64,000 nt of DNA from Streptomyces sp. SAI-127 (lineage in GTDB: Bacteria; Actinomycetota; Actinomycetes; Streptomycetales; Streptomycetaceae): positions 8,638,501 through 8,702,500 of the forward strand of contig NZ_JARXYJ010000001.1 of assembly GCF_029894425.1 (NCBI RefSeq), read 5' to 3'. Within the stretch, counting starts at the first letter, position 1, and each line of letters opens with the position of its first letter. The notes beneath the pieces are model-generated. The model was not told where the DNA came from. It made no database searches and worked only from the letters and a program-made list of their open reading frames with translations. The position numbers and the translations under genes are program-made. Of this stretch, positions 36,216 to 44,654 are shown piece after piece.

Positions 36216-37016
36216 GTGCAGGCGGAGGAAGGGGCAGTGGCCGATTCTTTTCCGCAGAGGGCGCTCTCACGGAGATTTTTCCGTGACGAGACGCTGCTCG
36301 TTCTGGGGCTTTCGCTCGGTGCGAGCGGTGTGTCCGCGCTGATCAGTTTTGTCGGGTCGGTCACCAAACCAGGGGGTCTCAAGGACCAGGCGGCGACCCT
36401 CAACGCCTCGGCCGCACCCGGCCGCCCCTGGCTGGATCTCGCCTGGCAGCTCTTCGGGATCGCGTCGGCCCTGGTGCCCGTGCTGCTCGTCGCGCACCTC
36501 CTGCTGCGCGAGGGGCAGAGCCTGAGAACCCTCGGCTTCGACCGCACCCGGCCCGGGCCCGACCTTGCCCGCGGGGCCGGGATAGCGGCCGTGATCGGCA
36601 GTACCGGTATCGCCTTCTACCTGGCCGCGCGTGGTCTGGGCTTCAACCTCACCGTGGTGCCCGAGGCGCTGCCCGACGTGTGGTGGAAGTACCCCGTGCT
36701 GATCCTCTCGGCGATGCAGAACGCGATCCTCGAAGAGGTGATCGTCGTCGGCTACCTGCTCCGCCGGCTCCACCAGCTGGGCTGGACCCCGGGCACCGCG
36801 CTGGTGGCCAGTTCCGTACTGCGCGGTAGCTACCACCTCTACCAGGGCATCGGCGGCTTCATCGGCAACATGGTGATGGGCGTGGTGTTCGTCTACCTGT
36901 ACCGCAGGTGGGGGCGTGTGGGCCCCCTGGTGGTGGCGCATTCCCTGCTCGACATCGGGGCGTTCGTGGGCTACGCGCTCCTCGCGGGCAAGGTGGGCTG
37001 GCTGCCGACCGCGTGA
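36216..37016 (+). CDS. CPBP family intramembrane metalloprotease (CAAX protease and bacteriocin-processing type)
   Basis: 266 residues with about seven to eight transmembrane helices. Motif 1 is AILEEVIVVGYLLRRL (EE-x6-R, about residue 171), motif 2 the histidine region SSVLRGSYHLYQG, motif 3 HSLLDIGAF near the C-terminus. These are the glutamates and histidines of the CAAX/CPBP protease family, so an active protease is expected; substrates are unknown. GTG 36216 has GGAGG 5 bases upstream; an internal GTG at 36237 is an alternative. The stop abuts the stop of the convergent PhzF gene. Confidence 0.86.
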   Translation: MQAEEGAVADSFPQRALSRRFFRDETLLVLGLSLGASGVSALISFVGSVTKPGGLKDQAATLNASAAPGRPWLDLAWQLFGIASALVPVLLVAHLLLREGQSLRTLGFDRTRPGPDLARGAGIAAVIGSTGIAFYLAARGLGFNLTVVPEALPDVWWKYPVLILSAMQNAILEEVIVVGYLLRRLHQLGWTPGTALVASSVLRGSYHLYQGIGGFIGNMVMGVVFVYLYRRWGRVGPLVVAHSLLDIGAFVGYALLAGKVGWLPTA

Positions 37017-37829
37017 TCAGGCGAGCAGCTCGCCCTCGATGACCGTGACCGCACTGCCCGTCAGCAGGGTGCGCCCGCCGCGCAGCCCGGTGCGGACCCG
37101 GCCGGAGCGGGGCGAGGCCTGCAGCCCGGTGAGATCCTTACGGCCGAGACGCTCCGACCAGTAGGGGGCCAGAGCGGTGTGGGCGCTGCCGGTGACCGGG
37201 TCCTCGTCGATGCCGACGTTCGGGAAGAAGCAGCGGGAGACGAAGTCGTAGCCCAGGTCCGGGTTCTCGGCGCGGGCGGTGGCGATGATGCCGCGCTCCG
37301 AATAGGCGGCCAGGGCCTTGAGGTCGGGGCGCAGGGCGTGGACGGTCTTCTCGTCGGCCAGTTCGAGCAGCAGGTCGCCGATGTTCGGGCCGGTGTCGAA
37401 GGCGGTGAGCGGCTCGGCGCCCAGCGCCTCGTCGACCCCCTCGGGAAGTTCGACCGGCGTCAGCGGGGCGGTCGGGAAGTCCAGGGTGATCGAGCCGTCC
37501 TCGCCCGGTGTCGCGATGAGCACACCGCTGCGGGTGGCGAACCGCACGGGGCCCTCGTGGGCGCCCGTGCTGTACAGGACGTGGGCCGTGGCGAGCGTCG
37601 CGTGGCCGCACATGTTCACCTCGGTGGCGGGCGTGAACCAACGCAGCGCCCAGTCGGCCTCGTCGTCCCCGGGGAGCCGGTGGGCGAAGGCGGTCTCGGC
37701 GTGGTTGACCTCCAGGGCGATGTTCTGGAGCCGGTTGTCGTCCGGGAAGGCGTCGTCCAGGAGCAGGACCCCGGCCGGGTTTCCGGTGAAGGGGCGGGCG
37801 GTGAAGGCGTCGACGATTCGGATGCGCAT
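37017..37829 (-). CDS. PhzF family isomerase/epimerase-like protein
   Basis: 270 residues with the typical opening RIVDAFTARPFTGNPAGV, the catalytic-glutamate motif NHAETAFAH, CGHATLATAHVL in the first half and FFPNVGIDEDPVTGSAHTALAPYW in the second half. PhzF acts on a phenazine intermediate, but most family members outside phenazine clusters have unknown substrates, as here. ATG 37829 was chosen because the family N-terminus starts there; upstream sequence in this frame is not conserved and there is no clear ribosome binding site. Tail-to-tail with the CPBP gene. Confidence 0.9.
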   Translation of the reverse strand: MRIRIVDAFTARPFTGNPAGVLLLDDAFPDDNRLQNIALEVNHAETAFAHRLPGDDEADWALRWFTPATEVNMCGHATLATAHVLYSTGAHEGPVRFATRSGVLIATPGEDGSITLDFPTAPLTPVELPEGVDEALGAEPLTAFDTGPNIGDLLLELADEKTVHALRPDLKALAAYSERGIIATARAENPDLGYDFVSRCFFPNVGIDEDPVTGSAHTALAPYWSERLGRKDLTGLQASPRSGRVRTGLRGGRTLLTGSAVTVIEGELLA

Positions 37830-38044
37830 GGCCCGACGGTACGAGGTGATCTTGAGGCCTGGACAAGGCCAATCCGGGGTCGCTGGACCGATTTCCGTGC
37901 CGATCCGGGTCACGTCCTGGCTTCGTCACGGGGTCCGCGGGCCGGGCGGCGGGGGAGTGGCCCTCCACCCATTGCGCTCTTGGTGGCGAGCATCCATTAT
38001 CAGGAATCCTGTTAGTTTAACCTTGCAGCGATGGGTGTTCAGTC

Positions 38045-38935
38045 ATGTCGTTCAGCCCCCGAATCCAGGCCAGAGGGATCCAGCTCCTGCTCGGTCGCGT
38101 GATGTCCCGCGTACACAAGGACCTGCGCTTCACCGACGTCCCGGCGCGCACCGAGAGCCTCCACGTGGAGACCGGTGCCGGACCGGTGACGTGCACCGTC
38201 TACCGTCCGCCGGCCACCACGGACACCCCCGCCCCCGTGTACGTCAACTTCCACGGCGGCGGGTTCGTGGTCGCCCGGCCCGAGCAGGACGACCACATCT
38301 GCCGCTACATAGCCGCAACGGCCGGTTGCGTCGTGATCAACGTCGACTACGCGGTCTCGCCGCAGCGGCCGTTCCCCACGCCCGTCACCCAGGCCTACGA
38401 CGTCACCGCGTGGGTCGCCGAGAACGGCGCCACCGGTGGCTGGGACGGTTCGCGGCTCGCCGTGGGCGGACACAGTGCCGGGGCCAACCTGACCGCCGCG
38501 GTCTGCCGCCTGGCCAGGGAAAAAGGCACCTTCTCGCCCCGGCTCCAGATCCTCGACTCGGCACCGCTGGACCAGGTCGCCGATCCGGCCACCAAGCGGT
38601 CCCTCATCGACAAGCCGCTGCTCACTCCGCAGCTCATGCGGATCTTCACCGCCGCCTATGTCCCCGACCCCGCCGACCGCGCCCGCCCTCTCGCCTCGCC
38701 CGGCCTCGCCGACGACCTCGCGGGTCTTCCTCCCGCCCTGGTCATCACTGCGGAGAACGACCGCCTGCGCGACGAGGGGGACGCCTACGCCAAGGCGCTG
38801 GAGGCCGCCGGCGTCCCGGTCACCCACCGCGTCTTCGAGGGCGTCGACCACTACTTCACCCACACCGGCCCGGTGCCGGCCGGAAAGGAAGCCATCGACC
38901 TGATGGCCACCGCGTTGCGCGACGCCTTGAGGTGA
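38045..38935 (+). CDS. Alpha/beta hydrolase, hormone-sensitive lipase family (esterase)
   Basis: 296 residues. The oxyanion motif YVNFHGGGFVV, nucleophile elbow VGGHSAGANL, acid residue in AENDRLRDEGDAY and catalytic histidine in GVDHYFTH give a complete class IV esterase triad. N-terminal cap segment of about 50 residues. No signal peptide, so cytosolic. The start at 38045 has no strong Shine-Dalgarno sequence. A small odd palindrome CAGGA-A-TCCTG at 38001-38011 with the AT-rich stretch GTTAGTTTAACC next to it marks the likely promoter and operator. Substrate probably short-chain esters; unknown. Confidence 0.9.
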   Translation: MSFSPRIQARGIQLLLGRVMSRVHKDLRFTDVPARTESLHVETGAGPVTCTVYRPPATTDTPAPVYVNFHGGGFVVARPEQDDHICRYIAATAGCVVINVDYAVSPQRPFPTPVTQAYDVTAWVAENGATGGWDGSRLAVGGHSAGANLTAAVCRLAREKGTFSPRLQILDSAPLDQVADPATKRSLIDKPLLTPQLMRIFTAAYVPDPADRARPLASPGLADDLAGLPPALVITAENDRLRDEGDAYAKALEAAGVPVTHRVFEGVDHYFTHTGPVPAGKEAIDLMATALRDALR

Positions 38936-39063
38936 CCTTCCCGTCCGTCGAGGACGTGGAGCACTTCCGGATCGGCGGTCTTGTGGGCCGCGACCCTCCT
39001 GACCTCGTGTGCCTGGGGCGGGGGCCCCAGGCCGACCCGTGGGCCTTGCCATGCGATCGGTTC

Positions 39064-39099
39064 CGATATATCGTTGAGGCATCGCGACAGATCAACGAT
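39064..39099. promoter_or_regulatory. Operator region of the PadR gene
   Basis: CGATATATCG at 39064-39073 is a perfect 10-base palindrome. Overlapping it, ATCGTTGA at 39070-39077 and TCAACGAT at 39092-39099 form a perfect 8-bp inverted repeat with a 14-base spacer. It ends 17 bases before the PadR start codon, where autorepression of PadR-type genes usually acts. Confidence 0.65.
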
Positions 39100-39116
39100 G
39101 GAATGGAGTGATTGCG

Positions 39117-39740
39117 ATGCGTTCCCACGGATTCGAGCGTGGACATGGTGGAGCCGGTCGTGGGGGCCGTGGTGGCCCCGAGAGCCTGCGAGGTGCCTTC
39201 GGGCCCTTCGGTCCGGGCGGCCCCGGTGGCCCCGGCTTCGGAGGGCCGGGCTTCGGCCCCGGGCCCTGGGGGCCGAGGGGTCGGGGCGGACCCAGGGGGA
39301 GGGCGCGGCGCGGTGACGTGCGGGCCTCGATCCTGGCCCTGCTCAAGGACCGGCCCATGCACGGTTACGAGATGATCCAGGAGATCGCCGAGCGCAGCGG
39401 CGGGGCGTGGAAGCCCAGCCCCGGCTCGGTGTACCCCACCCTCCAGCTGCTGGAGGACGAGGGGCTGATCGCCAGTGAGACCGAGGGCGGCAAGAAGCTG
39501 TTCGCGCTCACCGAGGCCGGCCGTACCGCGGCCGACGAGGGCCCCGACGCGCCGTGGGAGGAAGCCTCCCGTGGCATCGACTTCGAGGCGCTCGGCGAGA
39601 TCCGGCAGGCCGGCTTCGGTCTCATGGAGGCCTTCGGCCAGGTCTGGAAGACCGGCAGCAAGGAGCAGCGCGAGAAGGCGCTGGCCGTCATCAACGAGGC
39701 CCGCAAGAAGCTGTACCTCATCCTCGCCGACGAGGACTGA
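39117..39740 (+). CDS. PadR-family transcriptional regulator with Gly/Pro-rich N-terminus
   Basis: 207 residues. The first about 65 residues are a low-complexity G/P/F/R-rich tract (PGGPGFGGPGFGPGPWGPRG), then the PadR winged helix (ASILALLKDRPMHGYEMIQE, GSVYPTLQLLEDEGLIASE, KKLFALTEAGR; about 70-145) and a helical dimerisation arm. ATG 39117 with GGAG 8 bases upstream is chosen over the GTG at 39108. Single gene; no transporter is adjacent, so the effector cannot be guessed. The palindromes just upstream suggest autoregulation. Confidence 0.88.
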   Translation: MRSHGFERGHGGAGRGGRGGPESLRGAFGPFGPGGPGGPGFGGPGFGPGPWGPRGRGGPRGRARRGDVRASILALLKDRPMHGYEMIQEIAERSGGAWKPSPGSVYPTLQLLEDEGLIASETEGGKKLFALTEAGRTAADEGPDAPWEEASRGIDFEALGEIRQAGFGLMEAFGQVWKTGSKEQREKALAVINEARKKLYLILADED

Positions 39741-39770
39741 GGCGAGGCCGGGCCGTCGTAGGGCGATCAG

Positions 39771-39804
39771 AAGGCGCCCCGTGGAGCGATCCGCGGGGCG
39801 CCTT
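39771..39804. terminator. Bidirectional hairpin terminator between PadR and SRPBCC genes
   Basis: AAGGCGCCCCG at 39771-39781 pairs perfectly with CGGGGCGCCTT at 39794-39804 (11 bp, 12-base loop). AA on one side and TT on the other give short U-runs in both directions. It lies between two convergent genes. Confidence 0.75.
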
Positions 39805-39833
39805 CCTGCGTCCGGCATTCATTTCTGCGGCAC

Positions 39834-40262
39834 TCACTGCACCAGTCCGGCCAGCTTCCGCAGCGACTCGTTCAGTGCGGCCGTCCCCGAGTCCTTCAGT
39901 TTGCCCGCCATCAGCGAGACGGCGGCGCCCGTGAACTCGCCGTCGATGCGGACCGTGGTGGCGTCGCCGTCGGGGGTCAGGGTGTAGCGCGTGGCGACGC
40001 TCACCGCCATCGGGCCCTTGCCGCGGATGGCGAACAGCCGGGCCGGCTCCACCTGGTCGATGGTCCACTCGACCTCGGCGGGGAAGCCCATCAGCTTCAT
40101 GTTCTCCTGGAAGGTTCCGCCCGGTTCGAGAACCGTCGGGCCGCCCTTGGGGAAGCTGGTGTGCGTCGCGTTCCACTCCCCGTACGCGGACCAGTCGGTG
40201 AGCTGGGCCCAGACCTTCTCCGCGGGTGCCGGGATGCGTGCCTCCGCGCTGATTTCCGCCAT
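39834..40262 (-). CDS. SRPBCC (START-like) family protein
   Basis: 142 residues with the SRPBCC pattern: AEARIPAPAEKVWAQLTDWSAYGEWN at the start, GGTFQENMKLMGFP and WTIDQVEPARLFAIRG in the middle, and a long C-terminal helix (SLMAGKLKDSGTAALNESLRKLAGL). The fold encloses a hydrophobic cavity; relatives include polyketide cyclases, CoxG-like proteins and Rv0910-type proteins labelled as toxins. No partner antitoxin gene is adjacent, so a toxin role is not supported. ATG 40262 is preceded by GAGGTGGCCGC. Ligand unknown. Confidence 0.83.
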   Translation of the reverse strand: MAEISAEARIPAPAEKVWAQLTDWSAYGEWNATHTSFPKGGPTVLEPGGTFQENMKLMGFPAEVEWTIDQVEPARLFAIRGKGPMAVSVATRYTLTPDGDATTVRIDGEFTGAAVSLMAGKLKDSGTAALNESLRKLAGLVQ

Positions 40263-40544
40263 GCGGCCACCTCTTCGTGTCGGGCTGTGGTGTCGCGGAA
40301 AGTAGCCGCAGGGGGCGCAACATTCAATACTGATGAACCGTCAGAAAGCGTGGAGTGCGTTCGGCCCACCTGTCGACGAGAGCGCGCAGGGAGCGCACGA
40401 CAACGGCGCACGCCCACCGGAGCGGAAACGCTTGATCTCATCCGTAAGGAGGAGATTCCGGCTCGGGGGTCCGCTCTCCGTGGGACGCAAAGATGCTTCC
40501 CCTCGGGGATGACCCGATGCGGTGGGGCTGATGAGGTGGGGGAT

Positions 40545-41111
40545 GTGCACCCCCGTATCCCCCGGCAGTCGGCCCGCGAACAGAGCGGCCTGCCGCCGGT
40601 CAGTCCGGACGACGATGTCAGGCTCAGCGCGGAACTGACAGCGGTGGTGTCCGGTGCCCGCAGGCGCGCGCTGCGGGACGGGGATCGGCAGATCGACACG
40701 GCCCATCTGCTGCACTCACTGCTGGACGCCGACGCCGAGGCGTACGCCGTCTTCGACGCGGAACCCCAGTTGCCGAGGCTCCTCGGTTATCTCGTGCAGC
40801 GCAGCATCGGCTACGGACTGCGCTGGCAGGGCACCATCGAGGACTCCGGCGCCGTCCCCGTCGTGACGACGACCGAGGGCTACTCGCCGCTCGCCGCGGG
40901 CGCGATGGAATACGCCTGCGCCCGGGCCGCCCACCGCGCCGACGGACCCGCCCGCGGGATCGATCTGCTCGCGGCGATCCTGGTGGACCCCGAGTCCCGG
41001 GCCGTCGAGGTGCTGACCCGGGCGGGAATCGACGCCCGTGCGGTGTCCGCGCGGATCGACGACCGTCTGCCCGGAGATCTGTGGGGCGGTCCGCCGAGGT
41101 CCAGCCGCTGA
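40545..41111 (+). CDS. Clp N-domain protein (stand-alone)
   Basis: 188 residues with two Clp amino-terminal repeats: LSAELTAVVSGARRRALRDG then IDTAHLLHSLLDADAEAYAV (about residues 25-70), and GYSPLAAGAMEYACARAAHR then IDLLAAILVDPESRAVEVLTRAGID (about 100-165). These N-domains recruit substrates or adaptors to ClpC/ClpB; with no ATPase module here, the protein may bind adaptors or compete for them. GTG 40545 with GAGG 8 bases upstream is chosen; the frame is open far upstream without support. The preceding 282-base gap shows no other gene. Confidence 0.82.
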   Translation: MHPRIPRQSAREQSGLPPVSPDDDVRLSAELTAVVSGARRRALRDGDRQIDTAHLLHSLLDADAEAYAVFDAEPQLPRLLGYLVQRSIGYGLRWQGTIEDSGAVPVVTTTEGYSPLAAGAMEYACARAAHRADGPARGIDLLAAILVDPESRAVEVLTRAGIDARAVSARIDDRLPGDLWGGPPRSSR

Positions 41112-41163
41112 GACAGGAGTCATCGGGGGTGACGCTCATGTCGTCCCCTGTCATCATGGGGCG

Positions 41164-42159
41164 GTGCATACGTCTGAGAGCAGCAGGGCCAGTGAGGGCA
41201 AGGGCGTCGGACTCGGTCTCGCGCTGGTGTCCGCTCTCGCCTTCGGCGGATCCGGGGTGGCGGCCAAGCCGTTGATCGAGGCGGGCCTCGATCCGCTGCA
41301 CGTGGTGTGGCTGAGGGTGGCGGGCGCCGCCCTGGTGATGCTGCCGCTCGCCGTCCGCCACCGCGCGCTGCTGCGCAGCCGTCCCGCTCTGCTCGCCGGC
41401 TTCGGGCTGCTCGGCGTGGCCGGTGTGCAGGCCTTCTACTTCGCTTCGATCTCCCGCATCCCCGTCGGTGTCGCCCTGCTCGTCGAGTACCTCGCCCCCG
41501 CCCTGGTGCTCGGCTGGGTGCGGTTCGTGCAGCGGCGGCCCGTCACCCGCGCCGCCGCGCTCGGCGTGGTCCTCGCGGTCGGCGGGCTGGCGTGTGTCGT
41601 CGAGGTCTGGTCGGGTCTGAGCTTCGACGCCCTCGGACTGCTCCTCGCGCTCGGCGCCGCCTGCTGCCAGGTCGGCTACTTCGTCCTGTCCGACCAGGGC
41701 AGCGACTCCGGCGAGGCCCCCGACCCGCTCGGCGTGATCGCGTACGGCCTTCTCGTCGGGACCGCCGTCCTGACCGTCGTGGCCCGCCCCTGGACCATGG
41801 ACTTCTCCGTCCTCGCGCACCGCGCCGACATGAACGGCACCCCGGTCGCGGCCGGCCTGCTGCTCGGCTGGATCGTGCTGATCGCCACCGTCCTCGCCTA
41901 CGTCACCGGCGTGGTCTCGGTGCGCAGGCTCTCACCGGCGACAGCCGGGGTCGTGGCCTGTCTCGAAGCGGTCGTCGCGACCGTCCTCGCCTGGGTGCTG
42001 CTCGGCGAACACCTCTCGGCACCGCAGATCGTGGGCGGCGCCGTCGTCCTGCTCGGCGCCTTCATCGCGCAGTCCTCGACCCCGGCCAAGGGCTCCGTGG
42101 AACCGGTAGCGGCCGGCGGCGCCGAAAGTCGGTTGTCCACCCGGGAGAACGCCGCCTAG
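41164..42159 (+). CDS. EamA/DMT family transporter
   Basis: 331 residues, ten predicted transmembrane helices in two five-helix EamA repeats (GLALVSALAFGGSGVAAKPL first; LLLALGAACCQVGYFVLS second). Exporters of this family move amino acids, nucleobases or other metabolites; the substrate cannot be read from sequence. GTG 41164 was chosen because the first transmembrane helix follows at the usual distance, although the ribosome binding site is poor. Its stop codon TAG is part of the -10 box of a promoter that drives the short ORF at 42171. Confidence 0.86.
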   Translation: MHTSESSRASEGKGVGLGLALVSALAFGGSGVAAKPLIEAGLDPLHVVWLRVAGAALVMLPLAVRHRALLRSRPALLAGFGLLGVAGVQAFYFASISRIPVGVALLVEYLAPALVLGWVRFVQRRPVTRAAALGVVLAVGGLACVVEVWSGLSFDALGLLLALGAACCQVGYFVLSDQGSDSGEAPDPLGVIAYGLLVGTAVLTVVARPWTMDFSVLAHRADMNGTPVAAGLLLGWIVLIATVLAYVTGVVSVRRLSPATAGVVACLEAVVATVLAWVLLGEHLSAPQIVGGAVVLLGAFIAQSSTPAKGSVEPVAAGGAESRLSTRENAA

Positions 42160-42162
42160 GCT
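42133..42162 (+). promoter_or_regulatory. Promoter driving the short leader ORF and second EamA gene
   Basis: TTGTCC at 42133-42138, an 18-base spacer and TAGGCT at 42157-42162. The -10 begins in the stop codon of the preceding EamA gene. The expected start of transcription is at or next to the ATG at 42171. Confidence 0.6.
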
Positions 42163-42170
42163 CCCGGCTC

Positions 42171-42212
42171 ATGCACACGCAGACGTTCATCGTTTCTCCG
42201 CCGGCCGCCTGA
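42171..42212 (+). CDS. Short leaderless ORF, possible regulatory leader peptide
   Basis: Encodes 13 residues, [13 protein letters not shown]. The ATG is 8 bases after a good -10 box and has no ribosome binding site, so it should be translated from a leaderless transcript. It is followed by 139 untranslated bases rich in hairpins before the EamA gene at 42352. The paired prolines just before the end (SPPAA-stop) could slow ribosomes. No Trp, His, Cys or Leu run typical of classical attenuators is present. It is a hypothesis, not a proven gene. Confidence 0.4.
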   Translation: MHTQTFIVSPPAA

Positions 42213-42351
42213 GGCGGGCCCTCCGGACACCACGCCCGGCCGTGCCGCCGGGCTGAACGGTGCTGCCCGCAGACGAAGTCCGCGGACCCCGTCACCGAGC
42301 GGGCGTCCTCTTCCGAACTTCCGCGCCTCGGCGCATCTGCGGAGAGAACAC

Positions 42352-43263
42352 GTGTCGCATGCTTCTTCAGGCCTGCCCGTCGGGCGAGGCCTCATCTATC
42401 TGATCGTCGCCGGTACCACCTGGGGCACCGCGGGAGCGGTCGCCTCGGTGGCCTATCGGACCAGTGACCTGGGCCCCGTGTCCCTGTCCTTCTGGCGCTG
42501 CACGGCCGGACTGGCGGTACTGCTCGCCGTCCGTCTCCTACGGCCACGCGCGCGTACGGCCGTCTCGGAACCGTTCGGCCGCACAGCGCTGCGAGTCGGT
42601 GCGTCGGGCGTCGGTCTCGCGGTGTTCCAGACCGCCTACTTCGCCGCCGTACGGTCCACCGGGCTCGCCGTGGCCACCGTCGTCACCCTCGGCGCCGGCC
42701 CCGTGATCATCGCGCTCGGGGCACGTCTCGCCCTGGGGGAGCGGCTCGGGCGCAGCGGAGTCGTCGCCGTCACCGGAGCCCTCGCCGGACTCGTGGTGCT
42801 GATGCTGGGCGGCGCGGAGGCTTCCGTGCGTCCCCTGGGCGTGCTGCTCGGACTGCTCTCGGCGGCCGGCTGCTGTGCGATGACCCTGATCACGCGCGCG
42901 GCCCGGGCGGAGTCCTCCGGAACGTCCGTGGGGGTGTTCGCGGTGGCCGGCCTCTGCCTGCTGCCCCTCGCGTCGGCCGAGGGCCTGGTCCCGCACACGT
43001 CCCGACCGGCCCTGCTCCTGGTCCTGCTGGTCTACTTGGCGACCGTCCCCACGGCTCTCGCCTACGCCCTCTACTTCGCGGCCGCGGCGGTCGTCCGCTC
43101 CACCACCGTCTCCGTGATCATGCTGCTGGAACCGGTGAGCGCGGCGGTGCTGGCCGTCGTGCTGTTCGGTGAGCGCCTCACTGCGACCACCGTCGTCGGC
43201 ACCTTGCTGATGCTGGGCGCGGTCGCGGGGCTCGCGGTGACGGAGGCGCGTGTGCCCGCATGA
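42352..43263 (+). CDS. EamA/DMT family transporter (second copy)
   Basis: 303 residues with ten predicted transmembrane helices in two EamA repeats ([42 protein letters not shown]). Similar in type to, but clearly different from, the transporter at 41164. GTG 42352 has GGAGAG 6 bases upstream. The sequence CTCTTCCG at 42308-42315 can pair, with one bulge, with CGGAGAG at 42340-42346, which would hide the ribosome binding site. Together with the short ORF upstream this suggests translational control. Substrate unknown. Confidence 0.87.
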   Translation: MSHASSGLPVGRGLIYLIVAGTTWGTAGAVASVAYRTSDLGPVSLSFWRCTAGLAVLLAVRLLRPRARTAVSEPFGRTALRVGASGVGLAVFQTAYFAAVRSTGLAVATVVTLGAGPVIIALGARLALGERLGRSGVVAVTGALAGLVVLMLGGAEASVRPLGVLLGLLSAAGCCAMTLITRAARAESSGTSVGVFAVAGLCLLPLASAEGLVPHTSRPALLLVLLVYLATVPTALAYALYFAAAAVVRSTTVSVIMLLEPVSAAVLAVVLFGERLTATTVVGTLLMLGAVAGLAVTEARVPA

Positions 43264-43268
43264 CGAAC

Positions 43269-43301
43269 CGAGGGGGCCCTTCCGTCCGAAGGGCCCCCTC
43301 G
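43269..43301. terminator. Bidirectional hairpin terminator after the second EamA gene
   Basis: CGAGGGGGCCCTTC at 43269-43282 pairs perfectly with GAAGGGCCCCCTCG at 43288-43301 (14 bp, loop CGTCC). It stands between convergent genes. No T-run follows, which is common for Streptomyces terminators. Confidence 0.75.
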
Positions 43302-43302
43302 C

Positions 43303-43935
43303 TCAGGCCCGCTGCCGCCGCAGCAGGTGATCGCGCGCCGCCACGTCCCCGGGGCCGCCCCGGTCCGCCAGCCCCTGCGCGATCCGGTCCTGCACCTGAG
43401 CCGTCCGCTTGCCTGCGTACTTGAACTTCGCCCGCACACCGGTCACTTCGAGCCGCAGCCCGCGAATCCCCGGCAGCTGCCTCCCGAACGGCACCTCGTC
43501 CGCCGCCACCCGCGCGGTGCCGCCCTCCGGCTGGAAGTGACCGACCTGCTGGTTCAGGAGTACGGCCTTCTCGGCCGGGTCGTCCACCACGTGGGCCCGG
43601 CAACGCAGTTGGACCGCCGCGTAGAGGCTCGTGGGCGTGCCGTGTTCGGACGGCACGTCCGGATCGGCCTGCCAGGGGCCCGGGATGTACGCGTAGTCGT
43701 CGACCACGCTCAGTACGACGTCCGGGCTCGCCTCCAGTGCGCCCCACATCGGGTTGGGCCGCGCGAGGTGCGTCAGGGCCTCGCCCCGCGAGGGGTCGTA
43801 GGCGAAATGCAGCGGCTGGACGAACGGGGGCTCGCCCGCAGGGCCGTTGACGGCGAGCTGCCCGAAGTCGTGGACGGACAGCCACTGCTGCCACTCGGCG
43901 TCGTCGCGGACCGCGTCCCAGGGATGGATCAGCAT
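43303..43935 (-). CDS. FMN-binding negative transcriptional regulator, PaiB-like
   Basis: 210 residues. Starts LIHPWDAVRDDAEWQQWLSVHDFGQLAVNG, the usual N-terminus of PaiB-type split-barrel FMN proteins, followed by PFVQPLHFAYD and HLARPNPMWGALEASPDVVLSVVDDYAYIPGPW. Such proteins have a flavin-reductase-like barrel; a DNA-binding role has been claimed only for Bacillus PaiB. The ATG at 43935 overlaps the stop of the upstream PPOX gene (TGATG), so the pair is translationally coupled. The operon is divergent from a MocR regulator. Confidence 0.85.
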   Translation of the reverse strand: MLIHPWDAVRDDAEWQQWLSVHDFGQLAVNGPAGEPPFVQPLHFAYDPSRGEALTHLARPNPMWGALEASPDVVLSVVDDYAYIPGPWQADPDVPSEHGTPTSLYAAVQLRCRAHVVDDPAEKAVLLNQQVGHFQPEGGTARVAADEVPFGRQLPGIRGLRLEVTGVRAKFKYAGKRTAQVQDRIAQGLADRGGPGDVAARDHLLRRQRA

Positions 43936-44618
43936 CACAGCACCGCCAGGTAGTCCGGGACCTCGGTGCCGGGGGCCAGGCCGCCGTCGGCGACCGGGGT
44001 GCCGTAGCCCTTGCGCAGCGGGACCACACCGGCCCAGTGGGGGAGGGCGAGGTCCTCGGGCTCGTCGTTGACCCCGCCGGTGCGGAGCTTGGCGGAGACC
44101 TCGTCCAGGTCGAGGCGGATGACGGCGGTGGCGGCCAGTTCCTTCTTGTTGGCGGGGCGGGAGTCGAGTGCGCGTCCCGGCACCACGTGGTCGACCAGCG
44201 CGTCGAGGGCGAGGCGCTTCTCCTCGGGGTCCGTGACGTCGTACGCGAGTCCGTGCACCACCACGGACCGGTAGTTGATCGAGTGGTGGAAGGCCGAGCG
44301 GGCCAGGATCAGCGCGTCGACGTGCGTGACCGTCAGGCAGACCGGCAACCCCGGGTCGGCCTGGCCGGTCATCCGCAGCGGTCGCGAACCCGTCGAGCCG
44401 TGGACGTAGAGCCGCTCGCCCACCCGGCCGTACAGCGTGGGCAGGACCACGGGGGCGCCGTCCCGGACGAAGCCGAGGTGGCAGACGTAGCCCTCGTCGA
44501 GTATCGAGTGCACCAGTTCCCTGTCGTACGAGGCCCGGTTGGGGGAGCGTGTCGGGACGGTGCGGTCGGTCGGCGCGTAGGCGGTCGGCTCCGGCGTGGT
44601 CGCGGTGGTCCCCTGCAT
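43935..44618 (-). CDS. Pyridoxamine 5'-phosphate oxidase-family FMN-binding protein (NimA-like)
   Basis: 227 residues. Split-barrel flavin-binding fold with YDRELVHSILDEGYVCHLGFV, PVVLPTLYGRVGERLYVHGSTGS and SAFHHSINYRSVVVHG. Relatives include heme- or flavin-dependent nitroreductase-type resistance proteins. ATG 44618 has GGAGA 6 bases upstream and is preferred over the GTG at 44636, which lies inside the operator. It leads a two-gene operon with the PaiB-like gene and starts 36 bases from the divergent MocR gene, which probably regulates it. Confidence 0.85.
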   Translation of the reverse strand: MQGTTATTPEPTAYAPTDRTVPTRSPNRASYDRELVHSILDEGYVCHLGFVRDGAPVVLPTLYGRVGERLYVHGSTGSRPLRMTGQADPGLPVCLTVTHVDALILARSAFHHSINYRSVVVHGLAYDVTDPEEKRLALDALVDHVVPGRALDSRPANKKELAATAVIRLDLDEVSAKLRTGGVNDEPEDLALPHWAGVVPLRKGYGTPVADGGLAPGTEVPDYLAVL

Positions 44619-44647
44619 TTGCGGTCTCCATTGCACTAGTGCATAAT
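44619..44647 (+). promoter_or_regulatory. MocR gene promoter with embedded palindromic operator
   Basis: TTGCGG at 44619-44624, 17-base spacer, CATAAT at 44642-44647. The perfect palindrome TGCACTAGTGCA at 44632-44643 fills the spacer and touches the -10. The start codon GTG at 44655 is 7 bases after the -10, so the message is probably leaderless. Confidence 0.72.
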
Positions 44648-44654
44648 CTGCTTT

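Noticed and set aside
39834..40262. SRPBCC protein as a toxin of a toxin-antitoxin pair
   Set aside because: Some relatives carry a toxin label, but no antitoxin-like small gene is adjacent, so the context gives no support.
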